Shown: positions 20,613 through 32,572 of the stretch, piece after piece | Position numbering within the stretch: position 1 is the stretch's first letter | How the letters are laid out: the number at the start of each line of letters is the position of its first letter | Source: Adineta steineri | Lineage: Eukaryota > Rotifera > Eurotatoria > Adinetida > Adinetidae | DNA length: 64,000 bases | Assembly: GCA_905250115.1 (NCBI GenBank) | Contig: CAJNOI010000081.1 | Span: 362,206-426,205, forward strand | Direction of reading: 5' to 3' | The notes under the pieces: generated by a model | The model's database searches: none | What the model saw: the letters and a program-made list of their open reading frames with translations, nothing else | What the model was told of the DNA's origin: nothing | Position numbers and translations under genes: made by a program

Positions 20613-21769
20613 AAGAAGAAGAAGAAAAAACGCAAACGATAGATAGCATTCTTTTCATTTCCGTTATGATGAACATTAGAAAACTAGACTTATTAATATA
20701 GAACAACAAAAGAAAATCTATATCATGTTCTATTTACAAGTGGTCAATTATAAGTCGAGCTTTTGATTGAATAGAAAGAAATTGTTTTCTATTATATTAT
20801 CAATGTTTATTAACAGAGACATAAAAATTTCGAAATTATTTGTTGTTTTGTTGAATTGTCAACGAAATTTAATTAGGAAATACAAAATATGACAGATGCT
20901 TTCCTGTTAAATAACAAATTCACTTTGTTTAGAATGGGCATAAGTGAATTGAAGAGCGAAACTTGTGAATATCTTCTGTAAAACATGACTTTCTGTCAAG
21001 TGACTATTTTTTTTATCTGATATGAAATTCGAGGTATTTTGTAGATCTACATAATTATAGTGTTGTTAATTATAGATTCACTAGTATTTGACTTTAGATA
21101 AGACCATTCTTAGTAATTATATTTGATGTAAATTGCATACTGTATAATTATTCAAAAAACCTAACATTTTGTAAGTAAATTTTAGTTTTCATAAATATTT
21201 TTACATACAAAAGAAATGAATAAATTCATCGATGGGAACAAATATGTTTCTTTTTACTTTAGTGTAATTAGTTTTTTCCATGAGAGAGTTAAATAGAAAC
21301 TCGAAATTATCAGAGCATTAAACCATGTTAGTTTTCTATTGATAGAAAAAAAAACTTTTTTCATAATTAAATCAATAATATTGATCATTTTAATATTGAT
21401 TACAATTGAACGGGTCAATTATAATCAATATCGAATTTTTAACTTGTCTTTAAATTGTATGCCAATAAAACACGATAAATTTTTTTCAATCGTATACTGT
21501 TAGAATAACAAGGCAAACATATTCAAATAAAATTGAAGACTTTGATAGTATTAAAAATACTTCATGTATCAATAAACAGATAATAAATGATATAACTATG
21601 ATGTTTATTCAACTGAATCTTTATCAGCTCATTTTGAACATGAAAATACTGTAAATTATCGTATTAATTGAATGATTATTATTGCAACTTGAATCTTTAA
21701 TCGACAGCAAAAATACCCAAATGGTTTCATTAAAATAGCAAATAAACAAAATTTCAAAATATTATTGAT
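20613..21769. other. AT-rich gene-free stretch
   Basis: Very AT-rich, with no protein motif or repeat structure that I can support. It is the 3' flank of the dehydrogenase-like gene. Confidence 0.5.
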
Positions 21770-23015
21770 TTAAATTGAATTACTCCATGGAATCGATTGG
21801 CCTGTAATTGTACGAGCTTGATCAGTGCATAAAAATAAGACAAGATCAGTTATGGTTTTTATGTGATTATATTGTTCAGAGACATTTGCTTGTGTATAAC
21901 CTATATAAAATATAATGTATATATATACAAAATAAATATTTTAGCTACTGTATACTTGGACAAATAATATTAGAAGTAATTCCATAGGAAGCACCTTCAA
22001 TAGATAACGCTTTATTTAATCCCAATAATGCATGGTGTGAAGTAATACATGCTGATTGATATTCACTTGCAATTTGACCGTGTTCATTTGCCTAAAATTG
22101 AAGAATTAGTGAATATCATAGAAAGTTAATTGACGATTTTTGATTATGACACGTAGTATAGTTATTTTTTTGTTACATTGGAGGACACGTACAATATCAA
22201 TTTGTATGTATAATTTATGTACTCATATATATATATATAAGGTCAAAAAAACATGGCGAGTTACTTAATATTAGAAAGATCATTATAGGAAGATTTATTA
22301 AAAATTAAGTACTCACAGAACACGGATGTCTGTCAAGTAGCAATTATTTCCTTATAGCTCAAGTGTTTGTTCTCTAATCAAGATTATTTTTTTGAAGCGT
22401 ATAATTAAAAAGTTATGAACAGTTAGCTTCATATACTGAGAATTTAAACACGTTAATCGATATTGTATTCTCGTAGTTTATCTAATTTTTGAAAATGGCC
22501 AAAAAAAAGATAATTGATTTTTTGAAAATATCTCTTCGCTTCCGTTAAAAACGATGTAATTCATTTATTTTCCTTGATTAGTCAATCTATATACTTACAA
22601 TATGAATAATTCTACCAAAATGTTGTCGTTTCATATGAGGCCATAATGTTTTAACTAGAGTAAAATTTCTTGTAAGATTACAATCAATAATTTCTTTCCA
22701 TTTTTCAATTGGAAATTCTTCAATCGAAGCTCTATAATGTTGTCTACATTCATGATTTATAATAAGAATATCAATATGTTGAAAAGAATTTAATATTTGT
22801 TCAACTAATTTATAAATATTTATTTCATTTTGAATTTGTTCTGATAAATACATAATTTGATTTTTTCCATATGTATTTTGAATTGTTTGAATTATATTTT
22901 CATCATTTTGTTTTCCATTTAAAATAATATTACAACCTTGTTTGGCAAATTTATGTACAATATTTAATCCGAAATCATTTAAACTACTTAAAATAAATGT
23001 TGTAAGTCCTTTCAT
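21770..23015 (-). CDS. Short-chain dehydrogenase-like protein with lost catalytic residues
   Basis: Three exons: 23,015 to about 22,599, 22,091 to about 21,960 after a 0.5-kb intron, and the last to the stop at 21,770-21,772. The fold and best alignment are those of bacterial-type 3-hydroxybutyrate dehydrogenases: GLTTFILSSLNDFGLNIV (Rossmann entry), CNIILNG, IDILIINHE, WKEIIDCNLT, GRIIHIANEHGQIASE and FLCTDQARTITGQSIP. Key positions differ. The TGxxxGxG loop reads LSSLNDFG, the catalytic Ser is Asn (ANEHG), and YxxxK reads CITSH, so Tyr and Lys are Cys and His; only the Asn of CNLT is kept. It is therefore probably not an active oxidoreductase, although the frame is open and the splice sites are good. 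The ATG at 23,015 is preferred to an upstream TTG. Confidence 0.8.
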
Positions 23016-23105
23016 GAAGACACACAAAAACGAAGAAGAAGAAGCTAATGTTTGTTATTTGTACTAACAAAGATAACAATTCACCTTGACTCTTTCGAAT
23101 CTATT

Positions 23106-23753
23106 TTAACTCATAAATAATTCACGTAGATAACCACATTTAACGAAATCATGGAATTCTAAAGAAGATTTTTTTATATCGTTTTTTTCTATTAGAATAT
23201 TTTTTACCTTTAAATGATACATGATTAGTTCGACTGGGAAATATTTGACGAAGATTTTCATTAAATAAACTTTGTTTATGCGTATTAAATCCTTGAAGTA
23301 ATATTAAAAGTGCTTCAAATTCTTGTTGTTCAACTGTACCATTTGAATTTTGATCAAATAAACGATCGAATGTTAAACGTAATACAGATATACTAATTTC
23401 AGCTGCATCATTAGCAAATACAGGTGCAATTAAATCAACAAATGGTTCAAATTTCATATTTATTAATTCTAAAAAATAATTATTTATATTTTTTTAAAAT
23501 GATTAGTTTTCAGCGTCTCTACTTTTCGAACGAATATGTTTTTGTGCTTCAAGAAATTGTTTTTCATTGATTCTTAAACGATAACTTTGACATGGATTTG
23601 TTTGAAACCAATAAAATTCAACTAGATGCTAATTATTAATTTAAGTTAGAAAAAAAGAAGATTGATTTCATTACCTTCAACAACTCGATTATGAATTGTT
23701 TTGATATATTTAGAATATTTATTAACAAGATCTGCTCTGTATGAAGACGTCAT
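23106..23753 (-). CDS. Small EF-hand protein
   Basis: Best read as one gene of four exons: 23,753-23,675, 23,621 to about 23,520, about 23,467-23,208 and 23,158-23,106. The third contains a canonical EF-hand loop, DQNSNGTVEQQE, in FDRLFDQNSNGTVEQQEFEA; a weaker second one, NHVSFKEFHDF, is completed by the last exon. The product has about 165 residues and probably binds calcium. If the weak GTAGAG donor near 23,520 is not used, the sequence would instead be two tiny genes (23,503-23,753 and 23,106-23,457) only 45 bp apart, which would imply co-transcription and trans-splicing. The next gene starts 90 bp downstream on the same strand. Confidence 0.6.
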
Positions 23754-23759
23754 TATTTA

Positions 23760-24935
23760 TAATTGACAAATAAAAAAACAAAGTTTAGAAATGTATTTTT
23801 TACTAAAGACAATACATCAATCAAACTAAATTTTTAACATATGCACGCAAAAATTTTTGCTTCTTTTTCTCTCGTTGAGTCCGATGTAAATACTTCTTAC
23901 GATCGTAAAGAATGAAGAAAACAAGAGAGAAAAAATATACTGATCGAATATAGTTTTAGTAGGTGTATTACAAATAGAGAAAGGTGTTTTTTGTCTATGT
24001 ATCCGAAATGATGAAGCTTTCAGCTTTTGTTATTACCGATTTAATAAAAGTAAAAGATGTAGTTGTCAAATCTGTTTATTACGAATCATAGTAAACAACG
24101 TCATTATCATATTCAATGATTCGTATACTTTTAGACAACAACAAGTGCATCAGCTGTGTTATATCATTAGTTTTAACTATATTCATACTATGAAATGCAA
24201 TTGAAAATAAGATTTTCTGATCTTTAGTATGATATCTTATCACCGATGAGCTGTTTTTTGTTAGACAGTATATACATAAATGCAATTCTTTGCTTATATT
24301 GCTTTATAAAATTTGAAGGTAATTGAATGCATAAAAATATTTTCGGAAGCACTCAACCACTTCATAATTCTTGTCGAGTCTTTAGCTCTTTTTTTCATTT
24401 AAACCTTCGCATTTAGTTGTTTCCTGTTGACTCACGGCATAAACAAGTTAATTGTAATTATTATATGCATTCTTGAATATAAAATATTTTTTTCAATCGT
24501 AGGAGTAAAAGAATAAAGATTGTTGTGTACCAAACGAAAGGATATTTTTTCCAAACGACAAAAACATTTTAAGCCGATATATCTTCTTTTAGAATAAAAC
24601 ACGTTCGATCAAGTGAAAAAAGAATCATTTATTATTTTGTCTTGATTTAATAGTGAAATGTTAGTCGATGACGCGGTTTTTACGAGTATGTTACAGTTTA
24701 TTTTTTAAATTGATCAATTATCTGAATCCATTTCATCGAGATTTTTAATGAATATTTTATATATCTATGTTATTGAAGAAAGAGATTATATCAAAATTTC
24801 ATGTCTCATTGTTTGCAAAATCGATTGAATACTTCATTAACACGTTTCCACTCATGATTAACAATGATCTTTTAGAAAGAAAATGTTTTATCACCTCAGC
24901 TATCTCACAAAAGTCTTAGTATATACCTTTACTCT
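23760..24935. other. Gene-free stretch
   Basis: AT-rich. One short minus-strand frame at 24,079-24,285 has no supporting motif or splice context. Nothing else supported. Confidence 0.45.
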
Positions 24936-25134
24936 AGAGTCCTGCATCGGATTGGGTTTCAAAACCCGACAACTCTCATCTTTAGTCATAATAGCTTAGT
25001 TCCTTCTCCATACTATTAGTTCAGTATGTGTGACTAACACACACATCAAAACAAGTATGGATGATGCCAACTGAAGCTCATGCACTTATTGGTGAATCTA
25101 TCGGGTTTTAAAAACCGATCCGATGTAGGACGCT
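24936..25134. repeat. MITE with about 32-bp terminal inverted repeats
   Basis: The left end AGAGTCCTGCATCGGATTGG and the right end CCGATCCGATGTAGGACGCT are inverted copies, and the similarity continues to CAAAACCCGA / TCGGGTTTTAA. About 200 bp long, non-coding; class II non-autonomous by structure. Confidence 0.7.
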
Positions 25135-25541
25135 AATTTAATCAGTATTTTATCTAGTGGGTGGGGGGCGCCCATCCGGAATTTTTATTTCGCCCACCCG
25201 AAAAAAAGAAACCTGCATAAAACACTGTCTTTAATACGTTACTCCTATGAGCCTCTTCAGAAGCTATAAAATATTCGTTGAAGAATTTAAACAATGTAAT
25301 TCATCTGAAATACTCATGTATACCAACATTCTTTTTTCGTTCTGACAATGATTCTAAAAGCATAATTTTCTTTAATCTAGTATATTGTTCAGTTTTAAAA
25401 GATTAATTTCTCTTCCAGTAAGGAAAAACCATTATATATTGCAATAAAAAAAGTCACATCAATAAAAAAACAAACAAGAAAATGTTTCACACGGCAAACT
25501 TGAACAAAATCATGCAAAATAGTAACTGAGAGAATAATTTA
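25135..25541. other. Gene-free stretch with a GC-rich foldback
   Basis: GGGTGGGGGGCGCCCATCC at about 25,160-25,178, followed by CGCCCACCCG, can form a hairpin. The rest is the 3' flank of the phosducin-like gene. Confidence 0.4.
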
Positions 25542-26510
25542 CTAATCATCATCATCACTATCATTTTTCATACTTTGACGAATTGATGATCGGAGAAAAT
25601 CATCAGCTGCATCATTCGCTCCATAATTTTTCATATCGTCAGGTTTAGTTAATTTTTCTGTTGTTTCAATAGCACCAAATTCATATAATTTATATTCTAA
25701 ATGTTCAAAACGACATTTCATACCACCGAATGCAAATGGACCAATAAGTGAATGTTTAAGGTCACCATTATTATAGATAAATACTGTTGGTAAATTTTTA
25801 TCAGGATAATTTGGTATACAAACAGTTGATATACTTTTAACAAATTTTGTTTGTGGATATTTAATAGCTAATGAACGAAGATGATCACTAATTAATGAAC
25901 ATATTGGAAGTCTGAAATAAACAATAAATAGATAAATAAAATGCTCATGTAAAATATTTTACCCTGATTTATAAAGATAAAGAACTACCCATATATCACT
26001 TCCAGCTTGATTAACTTCTTTAACATAATCAATTGCAGAGATTTCAATAACTTCACCAAATCGAGCACGTGTTGCTTTTTCTTGTAATTCTAATAATCGT
26101 TTTCGTCTAGAAAATAAAATCAAAGTTAAAAAATAAAATAGAAATAGTATTTACCGATATTCTTGTAAAACACGTTCATCGTCTTCATCTTCAAGTTCAT
26201 CTAATTCATCTAGAGTTTTCTTATCCAATTGTTCAGCTAAAATTAAAATTAAATTAAAAAATTTCCTTTTTATTTGTCTTTTTCATATTTACCTCGAGAG
26301 ATTTCTAAACGTTCATCTTCAGTTTTTATATCTTCTTTTTCTTCTTTTTCTCCGATTATACCAAAACGACGTAATTGATCATTCCATTGGGTATTAGCAT
26401 TTGGATCCTTAAAAAATTAATAATAGTTTAGGATATAAGATATTGCAAGGAATTTATGAACAGATGAAATATATAAAGTTAGGTAAATTATAAATGATAC
26501 ATACTTGCAT
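25542..26510 (-). CDS. PDCL3: Phosducin-like protein 3 (PDCL3/viral IAP-associated factor type)
   Basis: Five exons, the first only 6 nt (ATGCAA, 26,505-26,510), the second from 26,407. The start [18 protein letters not shown] matches the conserved MQDPNxDTEWNDxLR start of the PDCL3 group. A charged coiled region ([20 protein letters not shown]) follows, then a thioredoxin-like fold ([19 protein letters not shown] and [19 protein letters not shown]) and an acidic tail, SDDDD. The product has about 235 residues, normal for the family. PDCL3 proteins are cytosolic co-chaperones of the CCT chaperonin in actin/tubulin and other protein folding. This is the best-conserved gene of the window and a good anchor for orthology. 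Confidence 0.93.
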
Positions 26511-26519
26511 GTTTTAATT

Positions 26520-27330
26520 GAAATGTTAATATAATAAATAAAAGTCTGTTAAATTAATGAGAGATGTATATGTATATTTATAAGAAGACTCGGATGAGTA
26601 ATAGCATTAGTATCAGTGACCATATTAGGAAACACTTTCTGATGTCCAATGAAAAAATTAGTTAAAATCTATTCCAGATGTTTTTACCAATTATGGTCTG
26701 TATTGATTTTTAAATTGAAGAAGAGCATTATTTCTTATAACTTTTAAAGATTATTATAAAATCGATTATAGATGTCGCTTTATGGTGTTTCCTACAAATC
26801 CGACAATTTTTTTTATAGAGAATTTTCTTTTAGCAAAATTTAAGTATATTAATCTTGTGGTATTTTCTGAACTATACAGGAATCAATTAGTTTCAATTTA
26901 TACCATATACTTACGGATGAAGCATGAATAGTTATCTCTATAATTTATGAAATAAGCGCATTTGTAATATTGAGAAAATATTCTTTATTAATACTTCTAC
27001 ATACATTTCGACATTCCAATATATCAATATCAAATAGAAGTTTATATTATTCTTATTTACACACAATCTGCCACGTTTCTTTGAAGCGTTCTATATTTGA
27101 GATTAATTTAAACAAAGTAAGAGGAATAAAATCCAATGAAATATTTATAATTAATAAGAAGAATAATATTTATATTATCTTGATTAAGTTCTTTATATCT
27201 TTTTTTTATTTTTCCTTTCAAAAAGATTTTTCCTCAAATATTAAGAAAAAGAAAGCATTATATAGTATTACAATAAGTTATTCAAAATAACTATAATACT
27301 CCGGATTAAAAGAGAATAATTTTTATTTTA
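26520..27330. other. Gene-free stretch
   Basis: Promoter side of the phosducin-like gene and 3' flank of the first Rel-like gene. A plus-strand frame at 26,970-27,290 is low-complexity and unsupported. Confidence 0.5.
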
Positions 27331-28896
27331 TTAAACCAATATAAAAACATTAGGTTCTTCTAGTGAATTTTTTTGTTTCTGAAATAGAAAAAAAAAGGAA
27401 TTTTTATAAAATTAAATATCATATTTTTACTTTTTCTGCTGCTACTTTTTCACCCATAAATTGTTTACTTTTTCGTTTATTTCCTGTTGTTTCTTGAGTT
27501 TTTGGTTCATCAATATCGATATTTATTGAACATGAGCACTTTGGGCAAGATATTATTTTCGTCGCTGAATTCTCCGTATTCCCTTCCTCTATTAATTAAA
27601 TTAATAATATGAATAAAAAATATTTAAACGTCTATTAATTACCTTCCAAAACTGTCGAAAAAACAGTCGTGTCCCATTCAGAATTATATGTTTTACGATC
27701 GCTACTTAATGTGCATAATGTAAATGCTAGTTGGGATTTCGTAAGTTGATATTTTTTTATTAAGTTTTTAGGTGTTAATTTGGGCGCCTTTTCATATATA
27801 TGTGTATCAGTAAATCCAAGTGCATCTAGTATTGGATGAAATGGTTGAAGTGGTTGTAATACTTTTAATGCATCTTGTTTTGCCTTAATTAATACTAAGT
27901 AAATTCTATAGTGAGAATTAAGACAATAAATAAAAATAATAATTGAGATAAATATATATTTACTTCATTAAACCTGAAGAATTCGAATGAATTTCTTCGT
28001 ACATAGGATTGCAATCAGGTACATCAGCAAGGTCATTACTGGCTTGAAATTGATATGGCATAACGAATCGTTCATTATCTTCATTGGGAATCGTTACCCA
28101 GTCAATTCGAATCTGACCTCGCATATGTTGAGGTACCTGTAATATTTATTATTTAGAAAATTTAATGATAATTAGTTTGAAAAATAGCTGTACTTGAAGG
28201 GATATATAATGATTACCGTCACGATCAGTCACATATCTTGGTTTTCGAGTTGTTCCATTGTTAGCAAAATAATCACTTTTATATCTTGGTCGATATTTTT
28301 CTTCTAAATCGTGTACAAGTTTAATTTTATTAGATGGATTCGATGATTGTTTTGGTTGACCAACACCAACGGAAGAAGAAAGTAATATAGCTTTTTTTTG
28401 TGTTTTGACCTTTTTATTTTTTTCTATTTATATCAAATAAAATGATATCTATTCACAACAAAGATTTTCTTAGTTACCAATCGGATAAACTGGTAAACTG
28501 TTATTAACGAGTAAATCTTGATCAATATCAGATGGTGAATCTAAAAATAAATAGTTCATAGACATATTCCAATTTTATTATTTTATCACTTGAAAAAAAT
28601 GGAGCTGGAATATATCCATTGGATTCATGTATTTCACCAGGATGTCCGATAGATCCTATATGAAGAAATAAATTTTAATTAAAACAGTATCTTATCTTAC
28701 CGAATAGATCATTCTGATCACAAGTGCCTGCAACATCTAGATCTTCAAATAGATTAAAATCGGAGGAAGGATTAAGAGGTTCATTGAACAAATTTTCGAG
28801 AAAGTAATCGTCCAGTGGACACTCATCGCCAATCACTTCCACAGATAAATGATCAAAACTTGTACCGGTAAGCAAACTGTGTGCATTCATATTCAT
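27331..28896 (-). CDS. Rel-homology-like protein 1
   Basis: ATG at 28,896; about eight exons with 45-60 bp introns. An acidic N-terminus (DECPLDDYFLENLFNEP) precedes a block I read as the N-terminal Rel homology half: KYRPRYKSDYFANNG, RKPRYVTDRDGNHYISLQVP, GQIRIDWVTIPNEDNERFVM and KYQLTKSQLAFTLC. These correspond in order to the RxRY recognition loop, the ISLV strand and the final VRLCFQ-type strand of NF-kB/Rel. A short cysteine segment, CPKCSCSINIDIDEP, and a basic tail (GNKRKSKQF) follow. No IPT/dimerisation domain is visible. The end is 27,331 if the last small intron is used, otherwise 27,419. DNA binding and nuclear location are inferred. It is the 3'-most member of the cluster. Confidence 0.6.
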
Positions 28897-28899
28897 TTT

Positions 28900-29971
28900 A
28901 TAGGTGGTATAAAATGTGCGATGGTGTTGAGTAAAACAAAATGTGATTTGATTGTATTACATAGTCTGTACAAACGATATTTGTTTTTTCGAAAAATATG
29001 TTTATTATCAAGCCTTCTTACTTTTGTTTTTTTGGTTCTAAAAATTTCTTTTTATCTAACGCACCTTATATATATATCTAGACATTTTGGGTTTTTTCCA
29101 AGCATATTACAAATGCGGAAGAGGAGAAAAGAAGAGAAAACAAACAGAACAGAACAGAAAAAAAAATATCTTGCGTATATTTTTTTCACTCCGCGAAAGG
29201 CTAGACCTATTGTATAAAGATGATTGATGTAAATTACTTTTTTTAAGGCGCAACACGATGTCAAAAATACTGTTTTGAATGGATAATCTCTATGACTATG
29301 GTTATTACTTATTTTGTTTTTTGTTTTGCGACAACTAGTATACAAAAGCTACTATTGTTATTTAAAAAACATGCGACTATCAAGGAGAACAACAAATATT
29401 TTTTTATTATCATTGCAAAAAACGTGACTGACGTCATTTACAATTGAGTTTCGAAAAAAGAAAAGTGCGTATACTTTTTTTGATTTACGCATAAAGATGA
29501 AAAAAATTACTAAGTAGATATTTGTATTATATGAAAACAGATTTTTCTTGTCTCACACAGGCATGATATTTATCATAGATAAGTCAAAAAAACATCATGA
29601 TGTTCTTGCATTTAGAATATAAACAACTTGATCATGTTTCACACTTTAATTTAATATGACTTTGAATAAAAGTATTGTTTCGTTTATCATTTCATGCAAA
29701 ACTAAGACTACACTCATGTTTTTATTCTTCAAATAATATTAAAGGAAATATACGGTGCAAATATTTCGATTTTTTTTTATAATATATTATATGTGTAAAA
29801 TCAAATTCAGTTGATAAAAAAAGAGAAATTATAACGATTAATTCCGAGCATTTGAATATTAGTATATTACATGCACTAGCTATGAGAAAATTGATTTAGA
29901 ATTATTTGTTCTTTTTTCTTTTATTGATAATCTTGTTTGTGGTTGTCTATGAATATTTCAATAGAATTTCT
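28900..29971. other. Gene-free stretch between Rel-like genes 1 and 2
   Basis: Promoter of gene 1 and 3' flank of gene 2. Open frames at 28,849-29,345 on both strands are low-complexity shadows. Nothing else seen. Confidence 0.5.
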
Positions 29972-31675
29972 TTAGAATAGAATAATTTTCATCTTTACCT
30001 TGGAAGAAGATTGAGATGTTCTGCGATTATTTGATTGACGTTTCTTTGTTTGATTTGATTTCAGAATATTATCTCGATGAAAACAATTTGCACAATTCGG
30101 GCAACATATATATTGGTTCGTAGTATCTTAAATAAAACAAAATCTTCGAAAATAAAAAAAAGAATTTATTTACCCAATAGTGATGTACTAGTATTTGCAG
30201 TAACATCTATAACGAAATAATTCTCTTAAATTAATTTCTAGAAAATAATATTTTACCATTTGTTTTCTTCGATGTTGGTACTTCAGTAATAATCGATGAA
30301 ATGATTGTTGAATCTGGATATGGTTTATAGAAATCATCGGAAAGTTTTTTACATAATGTAAACGCTATTTGAGATTTATCTAATTGATATTTAGTAATTA
30401 ATTCTTTAGGACGTAAAATTTCTTCATGTATAATATCTATGTTTTTCAAAGAATTAAAACAAAAATTTTCTTCTTTTTTTTATTAAATTTTACTTTGTAT
30501 ATTAGCGGTTGTATCTGAAAATAATTTCAATGGTTGAACATAATTCAGATGATGTAATTTAGATTTGATTAAAACAAGATACAGTCTATAGTTTAAATAA
30601 ATAAATAAATCTTTGTTTTAAGAATAATTTTAACCTCATTTTAGATTGATCTTCTCGATTAGCTTCTATTTTAATATACATCGGATTTTCATCGGGTACA
30701 TTTATATCATTATGATCTTTTTGAAATTTATAAGGACTATAGTAATGTCCATGACCTTCGATAGATGTTGTTATTAGAGCAACACGAATGTAATCATATT
30801 GTAAATCATATTGATAGTCACTTGGCAACTAAATAAATAAGAAAATATTATTTTATATATGAGTTTTTACTTGTAATGTAATAAAATGATTTGTTTTATT
30901 ATCAGTAATATAACGTGGATGTCGAGCTGAACCAGTTTGAGGAAAATAATCACTTTTGTAACGTGGACGATATGTATTTTCTAATTCATAAACAATTTTT
31001 AATCGGTTAGATTTTAAATCCGTAACAGCAACATTTTCTGAAAGTGGAATCGTTGATTTCGATGCTAAAATTTTGAGAAATAAACTAAAAAAATTCAATG
31101 TAAATTTTTATAATACATTTTTTTAAAAATGATTGAATAACAGGTAATGAATCGTTAGTAGTTTTATTCATTGCTAATTGTTCATCAACATGTCTTAAAT
31201 CTTTTGAGAAAATTTTTAAAAGACATTTAAATATAATAAGAAACATACGATATGCTGGATTATTCTGTTCAGTAGGATGAAATGCTTCGCTAGCTTCTTT
31301 TAATAATTTGTAAACTACATCAACAGAACCTATTCATGAAAGAAAATATAAATGAATAATATTTTTCCAAATAAATAGTAAACTAGGAGTCGATGTTATT
31401 AGTTGCATTTCATTGATATCGGGTATATCTTCGAAAACATCATTATATAATTGAGTACTAGATTCTGAATAAATAAAATAAAGATTTTGGTTTTATTTCG
31501 AGAAAAAAAAAGATTATACCAGAAGGAAATGTTTCACAAAATGTTTCAAATGGATTGAAATCATAAAAAATACGTGTGCCTAAATTTAAAAAATAAAATG
31601 TAATAATAAAAAAATATTTTAATTACTAATTTCTTCAGTTAATGTATTAGATGGATTAACATCTAAAGAAGCCAT
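29972..31675 (-). CDS. Rel-homology-like protein 2
   Basis: ATG at 31,675 (MASLDVNPSNTLTEEIS); about ten exons. The layout is the same as gene 1. An acidic N-terminus (FEDIPDINEM) is followed by NTYRPRYKSDYFPQTGSARH, PRYITDNKTNHFITLQV, an IRVALITTSIEGHGH strand block and LITKYQLDKSQIAFTLC, then a cysteine segment, CCPNCANCFHRDN, and a Ser/Arg-rich basic tail (RQSNNRRTSQSSSK). The shared RPRYKSDYF and KSQ(I/L)AFTLC blocks show genes 1 and 2 are paralogues. No second Rel domain. The stop at 29,972-29,974 applies if the GTAAAG after SSSK is not a donor. Confidence 0.6.
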
Positions 31676-31679
31676 AAAA

Positions 31680-32572
31680 TAATAATTATAAAATCATATA
31701 TCCTGCACATACTATCAAGTAAAAGAAAATCAAGATTTTCTCTTGAATGTGAATTGATAGCCATATCTAAAACATTGATTATATTACAATTAATATTTCA
31801 GGTTCTTTATTTACGTTACTATTTTGTATTATCGAACAATTATTGAAATATGAACCTGTTCAACATTGACAATTTGAAAACAACAAAAACGGCTAATATC
31901 GTATAAAACGGTCTTGACTTGTTTTTCTTCACAATAATGACGTGTAAGAGATGAGTAATTTCTATATTACAAAAAAATATTGATCACAAATTAATCGTGT
32001 CTCTATTCAGATGAAAATAAATCTTTCGAAACTTCCGATGAGTAATACCTTTCGATAACTATGTAAATAATATCGTATATATTGATATTATCATTTGTTT
32101 TTATTTTGGCTTGCAAATAACGTGAGTCAATGTACAGCTTTTAACTTGGTTTTTTCCAACTTTATTCAATGACATATTTTTTGCTGTTCGTCCTTCTTTT
32201 ACCTTTATTTTAATATGCTTGCCTATGCCATGTGTTGTTTTAGCATGTTACGTGACGTAACAATAACAAAAAAAAAGGTATTAGGTGAAAGTTAAAGAGA
32301 AATTTGAGTGTCATTCAAATACCAAATATGAGACTATCGAAAAAAAAACATCTTATAAATGAAATAAAATACTATAATTAGATTATATATTTTATAATGA
32401 ATATAATTCAGGAATAAATAAATTGAAAAAAAATGACAAATAACTGGGTTATTTTAGTGAGTAGATCGGTTCATCAAATGAAAAAAAAAGAAATGTTTTT
32501 TGAGTCAATAATGTTGAGACCAACCAGTGAAAATATGGTTGATCTGCGGCGGAGGAGCCCCTTCGGCAGTAA
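31680..32572. other. Gene-free stretch between Rel-like genes 2 and 3
   Basis: AT-rich and without supported coding sequence. Confidence 0.5.

Noticed and set aside
20446-20709. Frames crossing the second N run
   Set aside because: They are held open only by the Ns.
23503-23753. Separate 67-residue gene 45 bp upstream of the EF-hand frame
   Set aside because: A plausible 54-bp intron joins both in frame; kept only as an alternative in the EF-hand entry.
26970-27290. Plus-strand 106-residue frame
   Set aside because: Low-complexity, AT-driven, no splice or start context, and antisense to the flank of the Rel-like gene.
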